Shown here piece after piece: positions 33,709-41,055 of a stretch of DNA of 64,000 bases. The notes below the pieces were generated by a model, which searched no databases, was not told where the DNA came from, and saw only the letters and a program-made list of their open reading frames with translations. This stretch comes from DASRAU01 sp035638075. GTDB lineage: Bacteria; Acidobacteriota; Polarisedimenticolia; Gp22-AA2. Both the position numbers and the translations under genes were made by a program. The stretch is taken from contig DASRAU010000017.1 of NCBI GenBank assembly GCA_035638075.1, positions 39,591 through 103,590 on the forward strand, read 5' to 3'. The first letter of the stretch is position 1; every line of letters begins with the position of its first letter.

Positions 33709-34014
33709 ATGCGCACGTCGATTCTGATGGTCAGCGCCATTCTCGCGGTCTTCATGGTTGGCTGTGGCGGCTCCAGCGACGAGGGAACCAGCGGCAGCAG
33801 CAGCCCGCTGGCCCTTCCGAAGGTCACGACGGAGGCCGAGGCGCTCGAGGCCGCCGACTGCATCTGGGTCTGCAAGCAGACCGGGCACATGCCGAACGGG
33901 GTCGGTGTGGTGCAGGTCGAGGGCGCGAGCGTGATGCCGCAGCCGAGCGCCGAGGTTCTCAGCCGCTGCGACAAGATCTTCCCCTGCAGCGCGCTCAAGA
34001 ACGGGAACCACTAA
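33709..34014 (+). CDS. Small lipoprotein in the element
   Basis: A 101-residue protein with a lipoprotein signal: a short basic start, the hydrophobic ILMVSAILAVFM and the lipobox VGC at about residues 17-19. The mature part has a Ser-rich linker and four further cysteines (CIWVC and a later pair: SRCDKIFPC), which could form disulfides. GGGGGG lies upstream of the ATG. Prophage lipoproteins sometimes block superinfection at the cell surface, so it could be a lysogenic-conversion gene; this is inference. Confidence 0.65.
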   Translation: MRTSILMVSAILAVFMVGCGGSSDEGTSGSSSPLALPKVTTEAEALEAADCIWVCKQTGHMPNGVGVVQVEGASVMPQPSAEVLSRCDKIFPCSALKNGNH

Positions 34015-34051
34015 AAACACAGCCTGAGTTCAGCGTGGTCGGGGCGGCCGC

Positions 34052-34249
34052 ATGAGCGAGCCGCTCCGTCTCGCCGACGATGACCGCCAGCTGCTCGAGG
34101 ACGTCCGCGGACTCCTGCAGCGGGTTACCGCGCTCCTGCGGGACGTGCTGGCCGCACTGCCGCGACCGGTCCCGCCAGGGGACTGGGGCCGATCGTCGCC
34201 GCCCGAGGGCGCGATGCCTCCTGCGCTCCAGCGGCGGGACCCGCGTTGA
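34052..34249 (+). CDS. Small hypothetical protein
   Basis: A 65-residue reading frame with a helical, acidic N-terminal half (DDRQLLEDVRGLLQRVTALL) and a Pro-rich end. There is no strong ribosome site, and its stop codon lies within the -35 box of the integrase promoter. It is plausible as a small element gene but could be chance. Confidence 0.4.
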   Translation: MSEPLRLADDDRQLLEDVRGLLQRVTALLRDVLAALPRPVPPGDWGRSSPPEGAMPPALQRRDPR

Positions 34250-34274
34250 CAGGTCGGGCCGGGGAGCGTATATC
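34246..34274 (+). promoter_or_regulatory. Sigma-70 promoter for the recombinase genes
   Basis: A perfect TTGACA at 34246 is separated by 17 bp from TATATC at 34269. A leader of more than 200 bases follows before the first integrase, including a six-bp hairpin with a TTCG loop at 34359-34374. No trusted gene lies in that leader. Confidence 0.6.
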
Positions 34275-34493
34275 GGCCTCGGAGACAGTCACCGTGCAGC
34301 ACCGCGGCATTTTTCTGTCCGCACTCCTTCTCTCGGCCGAGAGATGCAGGGACGAGCTCGCCCCTTCGGGGGCGGGACGCGCGGCCGGCACGGTGGCTGT
34401 CTCCAACAACCGCGGTGACCGGCCGCGTCGTCTTCCCGCTGGTGGGGCGGGACCCACGCCAAGCCGGCCATCCCCTTCCCCAGGAGGCCCCCC

Positions 34494-35432
34494 ATGGAGA
34501 CCGCCGGCGAAAGTGTGCTCGAGGAGATCCGGACCATCCGCAAGATGATCGACCCATCGACCCGCGTGGCGGCACCCAGGCTGTTCGAAGAGGCGGCCGA
34601 GGAATACCTCCGGGAGCGCGTGCTGCGCGCGCGTCGTCCGCGCGACGTCAAGCACTGCGAGAGTCACACGCGCATCGCAGTGAGAGGGCTCCGCGGCAAG
34701 CTCATGCACGAGATCAGCCTTTCCGACCTGCACCGGCATGTCAGCGAACGGCTCAGCCGGGACGGGGTGAGCGGCCCGACCGTGAACCGAGGGATGGCGT
34801 GGGTCTCGGCCCTGTTCAACTGGGCGATCGAGCGCGGCTACGCGGCCGAAAATCCTGTCAAGCGGCTGAAGAAGTCGCGCGAGAACGTGGGGCGCACCCG
34901 CTATCTGACGCCGGAAGAGGTCGGCCGGCTCGTCGATGCGTGCCGGTCGCCGCACCTGCAAGCTCTCGTCGTGGCCGCCATTCACACGGGAGGCCGGCTC
35001 GGCGAGCTGCTGGCGCTGAGCTGGAAAGACGTCGACTTCGCCCGGCGGCTGATCCAGCTGCGCGCCGAGACCACGAAGAGCCGGAAGGCTCGCATCGTCC
35101 CGCTGAACGATGACCTGGCGACGCTCCTGATGTTCATGCGCGGGGGCGTTGCGAAGGCGCCTGAGGACCCGGTCTTTACCTTCCGGGGGTGGCCGATCCA
35201 GAGCGTTCGGACCGCGTTCGAGCGGGCCCGCCGGCGCGCAGGCCTCGAGGACGTTCACTTCCACGACCTGCGCCACACATTCGCTTCGCACTTCGTCCAG
35301 AACGGTGGGCAGATCTACGTCCTGCAGACCATCCTGGGGCACTCGAGCACCCGCATGACCCAGCGCTACGCGCATCTGAGCGAGTCGAGCATCCTCGAGG
35401 CGGTGAAGTTCATGCGCATCGCGCAGGGCTGA
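34494..35432 (+). CDS. Tyrosine recombinase / integrase 1
   Basis: A 312-residue site-specific recombinase. It has a SAM-like core-binding domain (about 30-130) and a catalytic domain with the full set: Arg in HTGGRLGELLAL, Lys in TTKSRKARIVPL, H-x-x-R in FHDLRHTFASHF, His in LGHSSTRMTQ and the nucleophile Tyr in QRYAHLS. No separate arm-binding N-domain is obvious. The ATG follows CCAGGAGGCCCCCC-type sequence, which gives a clear GGAGG. It is 16 bp upstream of the second recombinase, so both are co-expressed. Confidence 0.93.
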   Translation: METAGESVLEEIRTIRKMIDPSTRVAAPRLFEEAAEEYLRERVLRARRPRDVKHCESHTRIAVRGLRGKLMHEISLSDLHRHVSERLSRDGVSGPTVNRGMAWVSALFNWAIERGYAAENPVKRLKKSRENVGRTRYLTPEEVGRLVDACRSPHLQALVVAAIHTGGRLGELLALSWKDVDFARRLIQLRAETTKSRKARIVPLNDDLATLLMFMRGGVAKAPEDPVFTFRGWPIQSVRTAFERARRRAGLEDVHFHDLRHTFASHFVQNGGQIYVLQTILGHSSTRMTQRYAHLSESSILEAVKFMRIAQG

Positions 35433-35448
35433 GGGGGAGGGACCGAAC

Positions 35449-36654
35449 ATGGGCCAGGCACAGGGCAGGCGAGGCCTCGGGCGCATCTACCTGCGCGGCC
35501 GGGTGTGGTGGGTGCAGTACTCCTTCCGGGGCCGTCGCATCCGCGAGTCGTCCGAGTCGCAGCGGTCGGCCGACGCGGCACGACTGCTGCGCCGGCGCCT
35601 GGGGGAGATCGGGCGGGGGCGCCTCGTCGGGCCCCAGGCCGACCGGGTGACGTTCGAGGACCTCGAGGCGCTCATCAAGAACGACTATGCGATCAACGGA
35701 CGCCGCAGCGCGGAGCGTCTCCGCTCCTCGCTGATTCACCTGAGGGCGTTCTTCGGTCGCACGCTCGCGATCGACATCACCGGCGACCGGCTGAACGCCT
35801 ACGTCCGGCAGCGCCTCGAGGAGAAGCCGCGGGCACAACCGAGCACCATCCGCAACGAGCTGGCGGCGCTCCGGCGCGCCTTCACCCTGGCGATCCAGGC
35901 GGGGCGACTCGTCGACCGGCCGGCGTTCCCGACCCTCTCGGTGCAGAACGCCCGGCAGGGATTCTTCGAAGAGCAGGCGGTCCGCGCCGTCGTCGCCGCG
36001 GCGCCGGACTGGCTCGCACCGGTCATCGAGTTCGGCTACCTGACCGGCTGGCGCAAGCGCGAGGTACTCGGCCTGACCTGGGCGCGCGTCGACCTCGACG
36101 CCGGATGGGTCCGGCTCGAGCCAGGAACCACCAAGAGCGGGGAGGGCCGCGCCTTCCCACTGCGGGGCTTCCCGGAGCTGGAAACGCTGCTGCGCGGCCA
36201 GCGGGAGCGCACCGAGGCCGTTCAGCGACAGACCGGGAAGATCGTCCCGTGGGTCTTCCACCATCGGGGCGGCCTGCCCATCGTCGACTTCCGCGACTCC
36301 TGGGACACGGCGTGCGAGGCCGCCGGCGTGCCCGGGCGGCTCTTCCACGATCTGCGCCGCACCGCGGTCAGGAACCTCGAGCGCGCCGGCGTCTCGAGGT
36401 CGGCCGCGATGAAGCTCACCGGTCACAAGACCGAGAGCGTCTATCGCCGCTACGCGATCGTCGCCGAGGCCGACCTCCTCGATGCGGTCGCCAAGGTCGC
36501 GCAGCATCAGGCGCGGCTCGCCGCCGGTGCCGCGGCGCGCGCCGTCGTGCCGTTCCCGGGCCCGCCGCCGCGCGTTGGGGCACAGAAGCGGCACAAATCG
36601 GCCCGATCGAAGCCTCGCGGCGAGGCTGGGAACGTGCCGCCGGATGCAGTCTAA
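35449..36654 (+). CDS. Tyrosine recombinase / integrase 2 (att-proximal)
   Basis: A 401-residue integrase ending 17 bp before attR. The N-terminal 60 residues (GRIYLRGRVWWVQYSFRGRR) are an arm-binding domain of the phage integrase type. The catalytic residues are present: Arg in TGWRKREVLGL, Lys in TTKSGEGRAFPL, H-x-x-R in FHDLRRTAVRNL, His in TGHKTESVY and Tyr in RRYAIV. Its place against the tRNA makes it the likely enzyme for this att site. The 3' end of its gene contains the right arm-type site. Confidence 0.93.
   Translation: MGQAQGRRGLGRIYLRGRVWWVQYSFRGRRIRESSESQRSADAARLLRRRLGEIGRGRLVGPQADRVTFEDLEALIKNDYAINGRRSAERLRSSLIHLRAFFGRTLAIDITGDRLNAYVRQRLEEKPRAQPSTIRNELAALRRAFTLAIQAGRLVDRPAFPTLSVQNARQGFFEEQAVRAVVAAAPDWLAPVIEFGYLTGWRKREVLGLTWARVDLDAGWVRLEPGTTKSGEGRAFPLRGFPELETLLRGQRERTEAVQRQTGKIVPWVFHHRGGLPIVDFRDSWDTACEAAGVPGRLFHDLRRTAVRNLERAGVSRSAAMKLTGHKTESVYRRYAIVAEADLLDAVAKVAQHQARLAAGAAARAVVPFPGPPPRVGAQKRHKSARSKPRGEAGNVPPDAV
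36578..36597 (+). promoter_or_regulatory. Putative integrase arm-type site, right
   Basis: GGGCACAGAAGCGGCACAAA, 18 of 20 bases identical to 23077-23096 and in the same orientation. It lies inside the 3' end of integrase 2 and 74 bp from attR. In an excised circle the two copies would flank the core, as arm sites do. Confidence 0.5.
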
Positions 36655-36671
36655 GTCGTTGCGGGTGAGTG

Positions 36672-36729
36672 TGGTGCCGGAGGTCGGACTCGAACCGACA
36701 TGGGCTTGCGCCCGCGGGATTTTGAGTCC
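36672..36729. repeat. attR: 58-bp repeat within tRNA-Leu
   Basis: Identical to 22894-22951. Here it is part of the complete tRNA-Leu gene, so the element supplied a replacement 3' end and kept the tRNA functional. Confidence 0.93.
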
Positions 36730-36758
36730 CGTGCGTCTACCAGTTTCGCCACTCCGGC
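36672..36758 (-). tRNA. tRNA-Leu (anticodon CAA)
   Basis: 87 bases with encoded CCA. The acceptor stem is GCCGGAG/CTCCGGC. The anticodon loop is CTCAAAA (anticodon CAA, reading UUG), and there is a long class-II variable arm (GCGGGCGCAAGCCCAT) and a T arm with GGTTCGAGTCC. It is the integration target of the element; the 3' 58 bases are the att core. Confidence 0.95.
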
Positions 36759-36770
36759 GGTTCCCGAAGC

Positions 36771-38606
36771 CTAACGAATCGACCCTTTGCCCGCAAGCGC
36801 GGACTCGAGACTGCGGATCTTCGCTTCGACCGCACCGCGATCGGCGTCGCTCTCCGCGCCCCGCGCCAGGTAATCGCGATAGGCCGCCAGGGCGCCCCGC
36901 AGGTCCCCCTTGTTCTCGAGGGCGACACCCAGGCGTCCCGCGGCGTGCGCGTAGTCCGGATCCGAGGCGAGGGCCTGGCGGTACAGCCCGATCGCTTCGT
37001 CCGGGGACCCGGAAGCGCGCCGCACCTCGGCGAGATTCGTCAGCCCGCGCGGATCGCCCGGGTCGATGGCCAGGGCGGCGCGGAATTGTTCCTCGGCGCC
37101 GGCCAGATCGTCCTGACGCAGCAGGACGATGCCGAGATTGATGTGCGCGCGCGGGATCGTCGCATCGGCGGCGACTGACTTCTCGAGATCGGCTCGCGCG
37201 CCGGCCAGGTCCCCGGCGTCGAGCCGGAGACGTCCCCGGTTGTAGAGCGCTTCCGGATTGGACGGCTCCAGCGCGAGGGCCCGATCGAGGAGTTTCGCCG
37301 ACTGCGCGCGATCGCCGCGATCCGTGGCGATGACGCCGAGATTGATGAGAGGACGGGCGCGCGCCGGATTCTCGCGCGCCGCCTCTTCCCAGAGGCGGCG
37401 CGAGTCGGACCACAGGACCGCGCGCGCGTGGAGGGCGGGCGTGAGCATCGCCATCAGGAGGAGCACGGGCCAGACGCCGCGCGGCGCGAGTGCGAAGGCC
37501 GCGCCTGAGATGGCGTAGGCGGCTCCGAGCATCAGGAGATAGACGCGGCGCTCCGGCATGACATCCGCCACCGGCACCACCCAGTAGAGAAAGAGCCCGG
37601 CCGCCCCGAACAGCACGCCGGCCGCTGCCAGACGCGGTGAAGCTCCCTGGGCGCGCACGGCCGCCAGGATCGAGACGCCGACGAGAGCGACCAGGACGAG
37701 AAGGGCGGCCGCGGCGAACAGGAGCGGCGGCACCGGCTGCACGTGATCGATGCTCTGGCCGTAAGGGGCAAGCGTGAGGCCGAGAAAGCGCAGGGACACG
37801 ACACTCTGAATCAGGAGATTGCTTTCGAAGGAGCGCGCATAAACCTGGCGGCCGACGGCGCCGAGGAACGTCGTCCGCAGCGCGAGAAACGCCAGCACCG
37901 GGAAGGCGAGGACGATTGCGCGCATCAATGCGGGACGCCACGGACGCCGTTCCGCGACGATCCAGACGATGAGCGCGAGCGCCGGGAGCGCGACGGCGTC
38001 TTCCTTGGACAGGAGTGCCGCGGTCGCGGCGGTGAGGGCGAGGCCCCAGCGCACCAGCTCCGCGACCGCGCCCCGCGACGGGTCGTCCTTCCAGGGGACC
38101 GCAAGAATCGCCGCGTAACACGCCATCGCGGAGAGGATGCCGGCCCGCCCCCATATATAGAGGATGGACTCCGATTGCAGCGGGTGGAGGAGGAAGACCG
38201 CCGTCCCCGCCAGGGCCGCCCATTCCGCCCGACGCGCGGTGAGGAACGGATCGGCCGAACGCGGCAGGGCCCGCCGGAGCGTGTGCCGCAGCGCGCGGCG
38301 CAGCAGGAGCCAGACGAGCACTCCGGCCGCGAGGTGGAGCAGTCCGTCGGTCCGGCGGAAACCGCGCGGCTCCATTCCCCACAGGCGTGCATCGAGGAGG
38401 AGCGAGGCGAAGAACAGCGGGCGCGTCTGGTCCGGCGAGAAGCGGTAGGTCAGCGCGTCCTTCCACGAGGCGCCCGGGTGCACGGCCCGGTTGGTCGCCA
38501 CGCCCGCCTGCTCGTCGAAGGTGAAGGGCGCGTCCAGCGCCGGCAGGCACGCGATCGCGGTCACGGCCAGGAGGATCAGGAGCACGAGGGGGGCGAAGGC
38601 GCGCAC
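36771..38606 (-). CDS. Multi-pass membrane protein with C-terminal TPRs (TMTC-like)
   Basis: About 611 residues. The first 400 contain ten or so membrane helices and an early acidic loop motif (FTFDEQAGV) resembling GT-C-fold glycosyltransferases. The last 200 residues hold five TPRs (INLGVIATDRGD, YNRGRLRLDAGD, INLGIVLLRQDD, TNLAEVRRASGS). The architecture resembles TMTC/DUF1736-type proteins, some of which are O-mannosyltransferases in animals; activity here is unproven. I take a GTG at 38606; a longer frame to 38738 would overlap the divergent lipoprotein gene and has no better start. First chromosomal gene right of the element. Confidence 0.8.
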   Translation of the reverse strand: MRAFAPLVLLILLAVTAIACLPALDAPFTFDEQAGVATNRAVHPGASWKDALTYRFSPDQTRPLFFASLLLDARLWGMEPRGFRRTDGLLHLAAGVLVWLLLRRALRHTLRRALPRSADPFLTARRAEWAALAGTAVFLLHPLQSESILYIWGRAGILSAMACYAAILAVPWKDDPSRGAVAELVRWGLALTAATAALLSKEDAVALPALALIVWIVAERRPWRPALMRAIVLAFPVLAFLALRTTFLGAVGRQVYARSFESNLLIQSVVSLRFLGLTLAPYGQSIDHVQPVPPLLFAAAALLVLVALVGVSILAAVRAQGASPRLAAAGVLFGAAGLFLYWVVPVADVMPERRVYLLMLGAAYAISGAAFALAPRGVWPVLLLMAMLTPALHARAVLWSDSRRLWEEAARENPARARPLINLGVIATDRGDRAQSAKLLDRALALEPSNPEALYNRGRLRLDAGDLAGARADLEKSVAADATIPRAHINLGIVLLRQDDLAGAEEQFRAALAIDPGDPRGLTNLAEVRRASGSPDEAIGLYRQALASDPDYAHAAGRLGVALENKGDLRGALAAYRDYLARGAESDADRGAVEAKIRSLESALAGKGSIR

Positions 38607-38669
38607 GGCGCGAATGGAAGCAGGGCTTCTTCGGGGTGTCAAGCCGCGGGCGCGCCGCGGCGTGGTGCG

Positions 38670-38698
38670 TTGATGGCCTCCCGCCGAATGGCGATAAT
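38670..38698 (+). promoter_or_regulatory. Sigma-70 promoter placed for leaderless transcription
   Basis: TTGATG and GATAAT are 17 bp apart. The -10 box ends seven bases before the ATG at 38705, so the transcript would start at or within a base or two of the start codon. No ribosome-binding site precedes that ATG, which agrees with a leaderless mRNA. Confidence 0.5.
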
Positions 38699-38704
38699 GC
38701 GCCG

Positions 38705-39865
38705 ATGATGCGGCGATCGCCGACGCGCGGGCCGGCATTCCGGATCGGGGGGCTGGCGCTGGCGGTGGCGCTGGCCGCCGCGGGGTGCGGGAAGAAGGGA
38801 CCTCCGCTCCCTCCGATCCGCGTCATTCCCGCCGCCACTGGTCCGCTGACGCTGCACCAGATAGGCCGGGACGTCCTGCTCGCGGCGAACCTGCCCGGGT
38901 TGAAGAGCGATGGGACGCCGATGGCGGCGGGGAGCACGGTGCGCGTGCTGCGTCTCGAGACGACGGAGGGCCTGCGGCCCGGAGCCGTTTCGGATCGTTA
39001 CCTCGTGCTGCAGTTCGAGCGGCAGGCGCACGAGGTGGCCTCCTTCGACGATGCGGCGCTTCCCGCGCACGTCGAGCACGGCCGCTTCTACTACGTCGAC
39101 GCGCACCCGGCGGGCGAGGCGACGGGCACGAAGCGCTACCTCTATGGGCTCCAGGTCGTGGACGCGAACGGAGCGCGCTCGCCGCTGCGGGCCCCGAGTT
39201 ACGTCGAATGGAACGCCCCGCCCGGCGCTCCGACCGATTTGAAGGCGGAGGTGGCGGAAGGGGAGGTCCGCCTGAGCTGGACTCCGGCTCCCGCGCCGTC
39301 GCCCGCGCCGCAGCCCACGTCGAAGTCGGCGCCCGCGGCGAGGAAGTTCGCCGTCTACCGGCGCGAGGCTTCGGCGCCGCGCGAGCCGGAAACGCCGGTG
39401 CACCCGGGACTCATCGCCGAGCCGGCCTACGTGGACCGGACGTTCCGTTACGACACCGATTACCTGTACACCGTGCGCGCGGTGGCTTCGGACGCGCCGG
39501 GGTCGACCGAGAGCGCCTCCTCCGAGCCGCTCGCCGTGCGTCCCCACGATTCGTTCGCGCCGGCGGTTCCCCAGGGGGTCGCGGTGGCCGCGGAAGGGGA
39601 CGCCATCAAGGTCTACTGGTTCCCCAACACCGAGCCCGATCTCGCGGGATACCGCGTCTATCGCCGGCAGGAAGGCAAGACGGAGGCGGCGCGCGTCTCC
39701 GAAGTCTCCGCCAGCGAGACGTCGTGGGTCGATCCGGAGGCGGCTCCGGGCGTGCGCTATCATTATTCGGTGTCCGCGTTCGATGCGACGACGCCGGCGA
39801 ACGAGAGTCCGCGCTCCGAAGAGCACTCCGAGCGACGGCCGGCGCCGCAGGGCTCGCGTCCTTGA
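38705..39865 (+). CDS. CGKKGP-type lipoprotein with fibronectin III domains
   Basis: A 386-residue lipoprotein. The signal peptide ends in LAAAGC and the mature protein begins CGKKGPPLPP, the motif of the small LptM/YifL lipoproteins. Unlike those (about 70 residues), this one continues with two or three fibronectin type III-like domains (APTDLKAEVAEGEVRLSW, FAPAVPQGVAVAAEGDAI, YRVYRR, YHYSVSAFD). It is encoded directly upstream of dapF, the same pairing as lptM-dapF in enterobacteria. It should sit in the outer membrane; a role in LPS-export machinery is possible by analogy only. Confidence 0.8.
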   Translation: MMRRSPTRGPAFRIGGLALAVALAAAGCGKKGPPLPPIRVIPAATGPLTLHQIGRDVLLAANLPGLKSDGTPMAAGSTVRVLRLETTEGLRPGAVSDRYLVLQFERQAHEVASFDDAALPAHVEHGRFYYVDAHPAGEATGTKRYLYGLQVVDANGARSPLRAPSYVEWNAPPGAPTDLKAEVAEGEVRLSWTPAPAPSPAPQPTSKSAPAARKFAVYRREASAPREPETPVHPGLIAEPAYVDRTFRYDTDYLYTVRAVASDAPGSTESASSEPLAVRPHDSFAPAVPQGVAVAAEGDAIKVYWFPNTEPDLAGYRVYRRQEGKTEAARVSEVSASETSWVDPEAAPGVRYHYSVSAFDATTPANESPRSEEHSERRPAPQGSRP

Positions 39866-39887
39866 ACGCGCGGCGCGGAGGGCCGGC

Positions 39888-40724
39888 ATGATCCCTCACG
39901 AGTTCTTCAAGATGAGCGCCGCCGGGAACGATTTCATCGTCTTCGACAACCGCGCGCTCCAGCTCCCGGCCGAGCGCTTCGGGCCGGTGGCGCGGCACGC
40001 CTGCACGCGGGCGCTCTCGGTGGGCGCGGACGGCGTCATCCTGCTCGAATCGTCCGTCAAGGCGGACGTGCGGGCCCGTTTCCTCAATCCGGACGGGGAG
40101 CCGACCTTCTGCGGCAACGGTGCACGCTGCGCCGCGCGGCTCGCCTATCTGCAGGGATGGGCCCCGGCGCGCATGGTGGTCGAAACCGATCGAGGCCTGC
40201 ACCGGGCCGAGGTCGCGGGGTCGATGGTCACCTTCGAGATGCCCGACCCGCAGGGATTCGAGCCGGTCGAGGTGACGGCGCTCGGGCGGACCTGGCGGGG
40301 CGCGTTCGTCGATACCGGCGTGCCGCATTTCGTGGCGATCGAGACCGGGCTTCCAGCCGGTCCAATCGACGCGGCCGGAGCGGCTCTCCGCTCCCACCCC
40401 CGCTTCGGCTCTGCCGGGGCGAACGTGAATTTCGTGGCGCCGCGTCCGGAGGGAGGATTCTCCATCCGCACCTTCGAGCGGGGCGTCGAAGCGGAGACGC
40501 TCGCCTGCGGCACCGGGTGCGTGGCCGCCGCGCTGGCGATGGCCGCCGGCGACCTCGCCCGCCCTCCGATCGTGCTGCGCACACGCTCCGGCGTGGATGT
40601 GGCCGTGCGCTTCGAGGGACCTGCCGACCGGGCCAGGGGAGTCCGCCTCGAAGGGGAGGCGCGCCTGGTGTACGTGGCGCAGCTCTCCGACGAAGCGCTG
40701 GAAGGCTTCCATCCGAAGCGCTGA
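39888..40724 (+). CDS. dapF: Diaminopimelate epimerase
   Basis: Converts LL- to meso-diaminopimelate for lysine and peptidoglycan synthesis. The 278-residue protein has FFKMSAAGNDFIVFDN at the N-terminus, the first catalytic cysteine Cys75 in FCGNGARC, and the second, Cys207, in ETLACGTGCVA. The ATG at 39888 has GGAGGG upstream; the longer frame starts inside the lipoprotein gene. It lies 22 bp after the lipoprotein gene and 10 bp before the next gene, so it is the centre of a small operon. Confidence 0.96.
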   Translation: MIPHEFFKMSAAGNDFIVFDNRALQLPAERFGPVARHACTRALSVGADGVILLESSVKADVRARFLNPDGEPTFCGNGARCAARLAYLQGWAPARMVVETDRGLHRAEVAGSMVTFEMPDPQGFEPVEVTALGRTWRGAFVDTGVPHFVAIETGLPAGPIDAAGAALRSHPRFGSAGANVNFVAPRPEGGFSIRTFERGVEAETLACGTGCVAAALAMAAGDLARPPIVLRTRSGVDVAVRFEGPADRARGVRLEGEARLVYVAQLSDEALEGFHPKR

Positions 40725-40734
40725 ACGCGCGGAC

Positions 40735-41055
40735 ATGCCGCCACCGGGACCTCGTCGGAAACGCGGGCGGCTCTGGCGCCTGGTGACCGGCTGGACCCTG
40801 ACGATCGCCGGTCTCATCCTCGGACCGGTTCCGGTGCTGCCCGGCGTCGTTTTCCTCGTTCCCGGGATCGCGATCCTCTGTGCCGAGAGCCGCTGGATCC
40901 GCAGCCTGCTCCGCCGCTACCGGGAACGGCGGCTGATGCGCAAGGCGCTGCGGGAGGCGGAGCGCGTCGGCATCCGTATTAATCTCGACCACGATCCGGA
41001 GATCGACGGAGAGCCGGAAGACCCCCCAGGGTCCGCGACGGGCAATCGCGACTGA
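40735..41055 (+). CDS. PGPGW-type small membrane protein
   Basis: A 106-residue protein with a basic N-terminus and two short membrane helices joined by LILGPVPVLPGVVFLVPGIAIL, a pattern of the putative transmembrane PGPGW family. A charged cytoplasmic tail follows (RRYRERRLMRKALREAERVG). Function is unknown. Its last 77 bases overlap the 3' end of the convergent nth gene. Start ATG at 40735 is weakly supported by GCGCGGAC. Confidence 0.7.
   Translation: MPPPGPRRKRGRLWRLVTGWTLTIAGLILGPVPVLPGVVFLVPGIAILCAESRWIRSLLRRYRERRLMRKALREAERVGIRINLDHDPEIDGEPEDPPGSATGNRD

Larger units (their letters stand above)
22894..36729 (+). mobile_element. 13.8-kb phage-derived integrative element in tRNA-Leu
   Basis: Bounded by the 58-bp attL and attR repeats. 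It carries two tyrosine recombinases beside attR, a helix-turn-helix excisionase-like gene, a replication-like gene, two small terminase genes, a prohead protease, tail chaperone genes with a frameshift site, and a tape measure gene. A three-gene minus-strand operon of unknown function sits by attL. Large terminase, portal, capsid, tail tube, tail tip and lysis genes are not seen. Before insertion, the KGG gene would have lain directly beside the tRNA gene. It could be a satellite or a deleted prophage. Confidence 0.85.

Noticed and set aside
34246..34548. A 100-codon frame before integrase 1
   Set aside because: It starts in the -35 box of the promoter, has no ribosome site and overlaps the integrase start in another frame. 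It is better explained as leader.
22894..36729. A complete inducible prophage or a gene transfer agent
   Set aside because: No large terminase, portal, capsid, tail tube, tip or lysis gene is found, which excludes a self-sufficient phage; the att repeats and integrases, and the missing head genes, do not fit a gene transfer agent.
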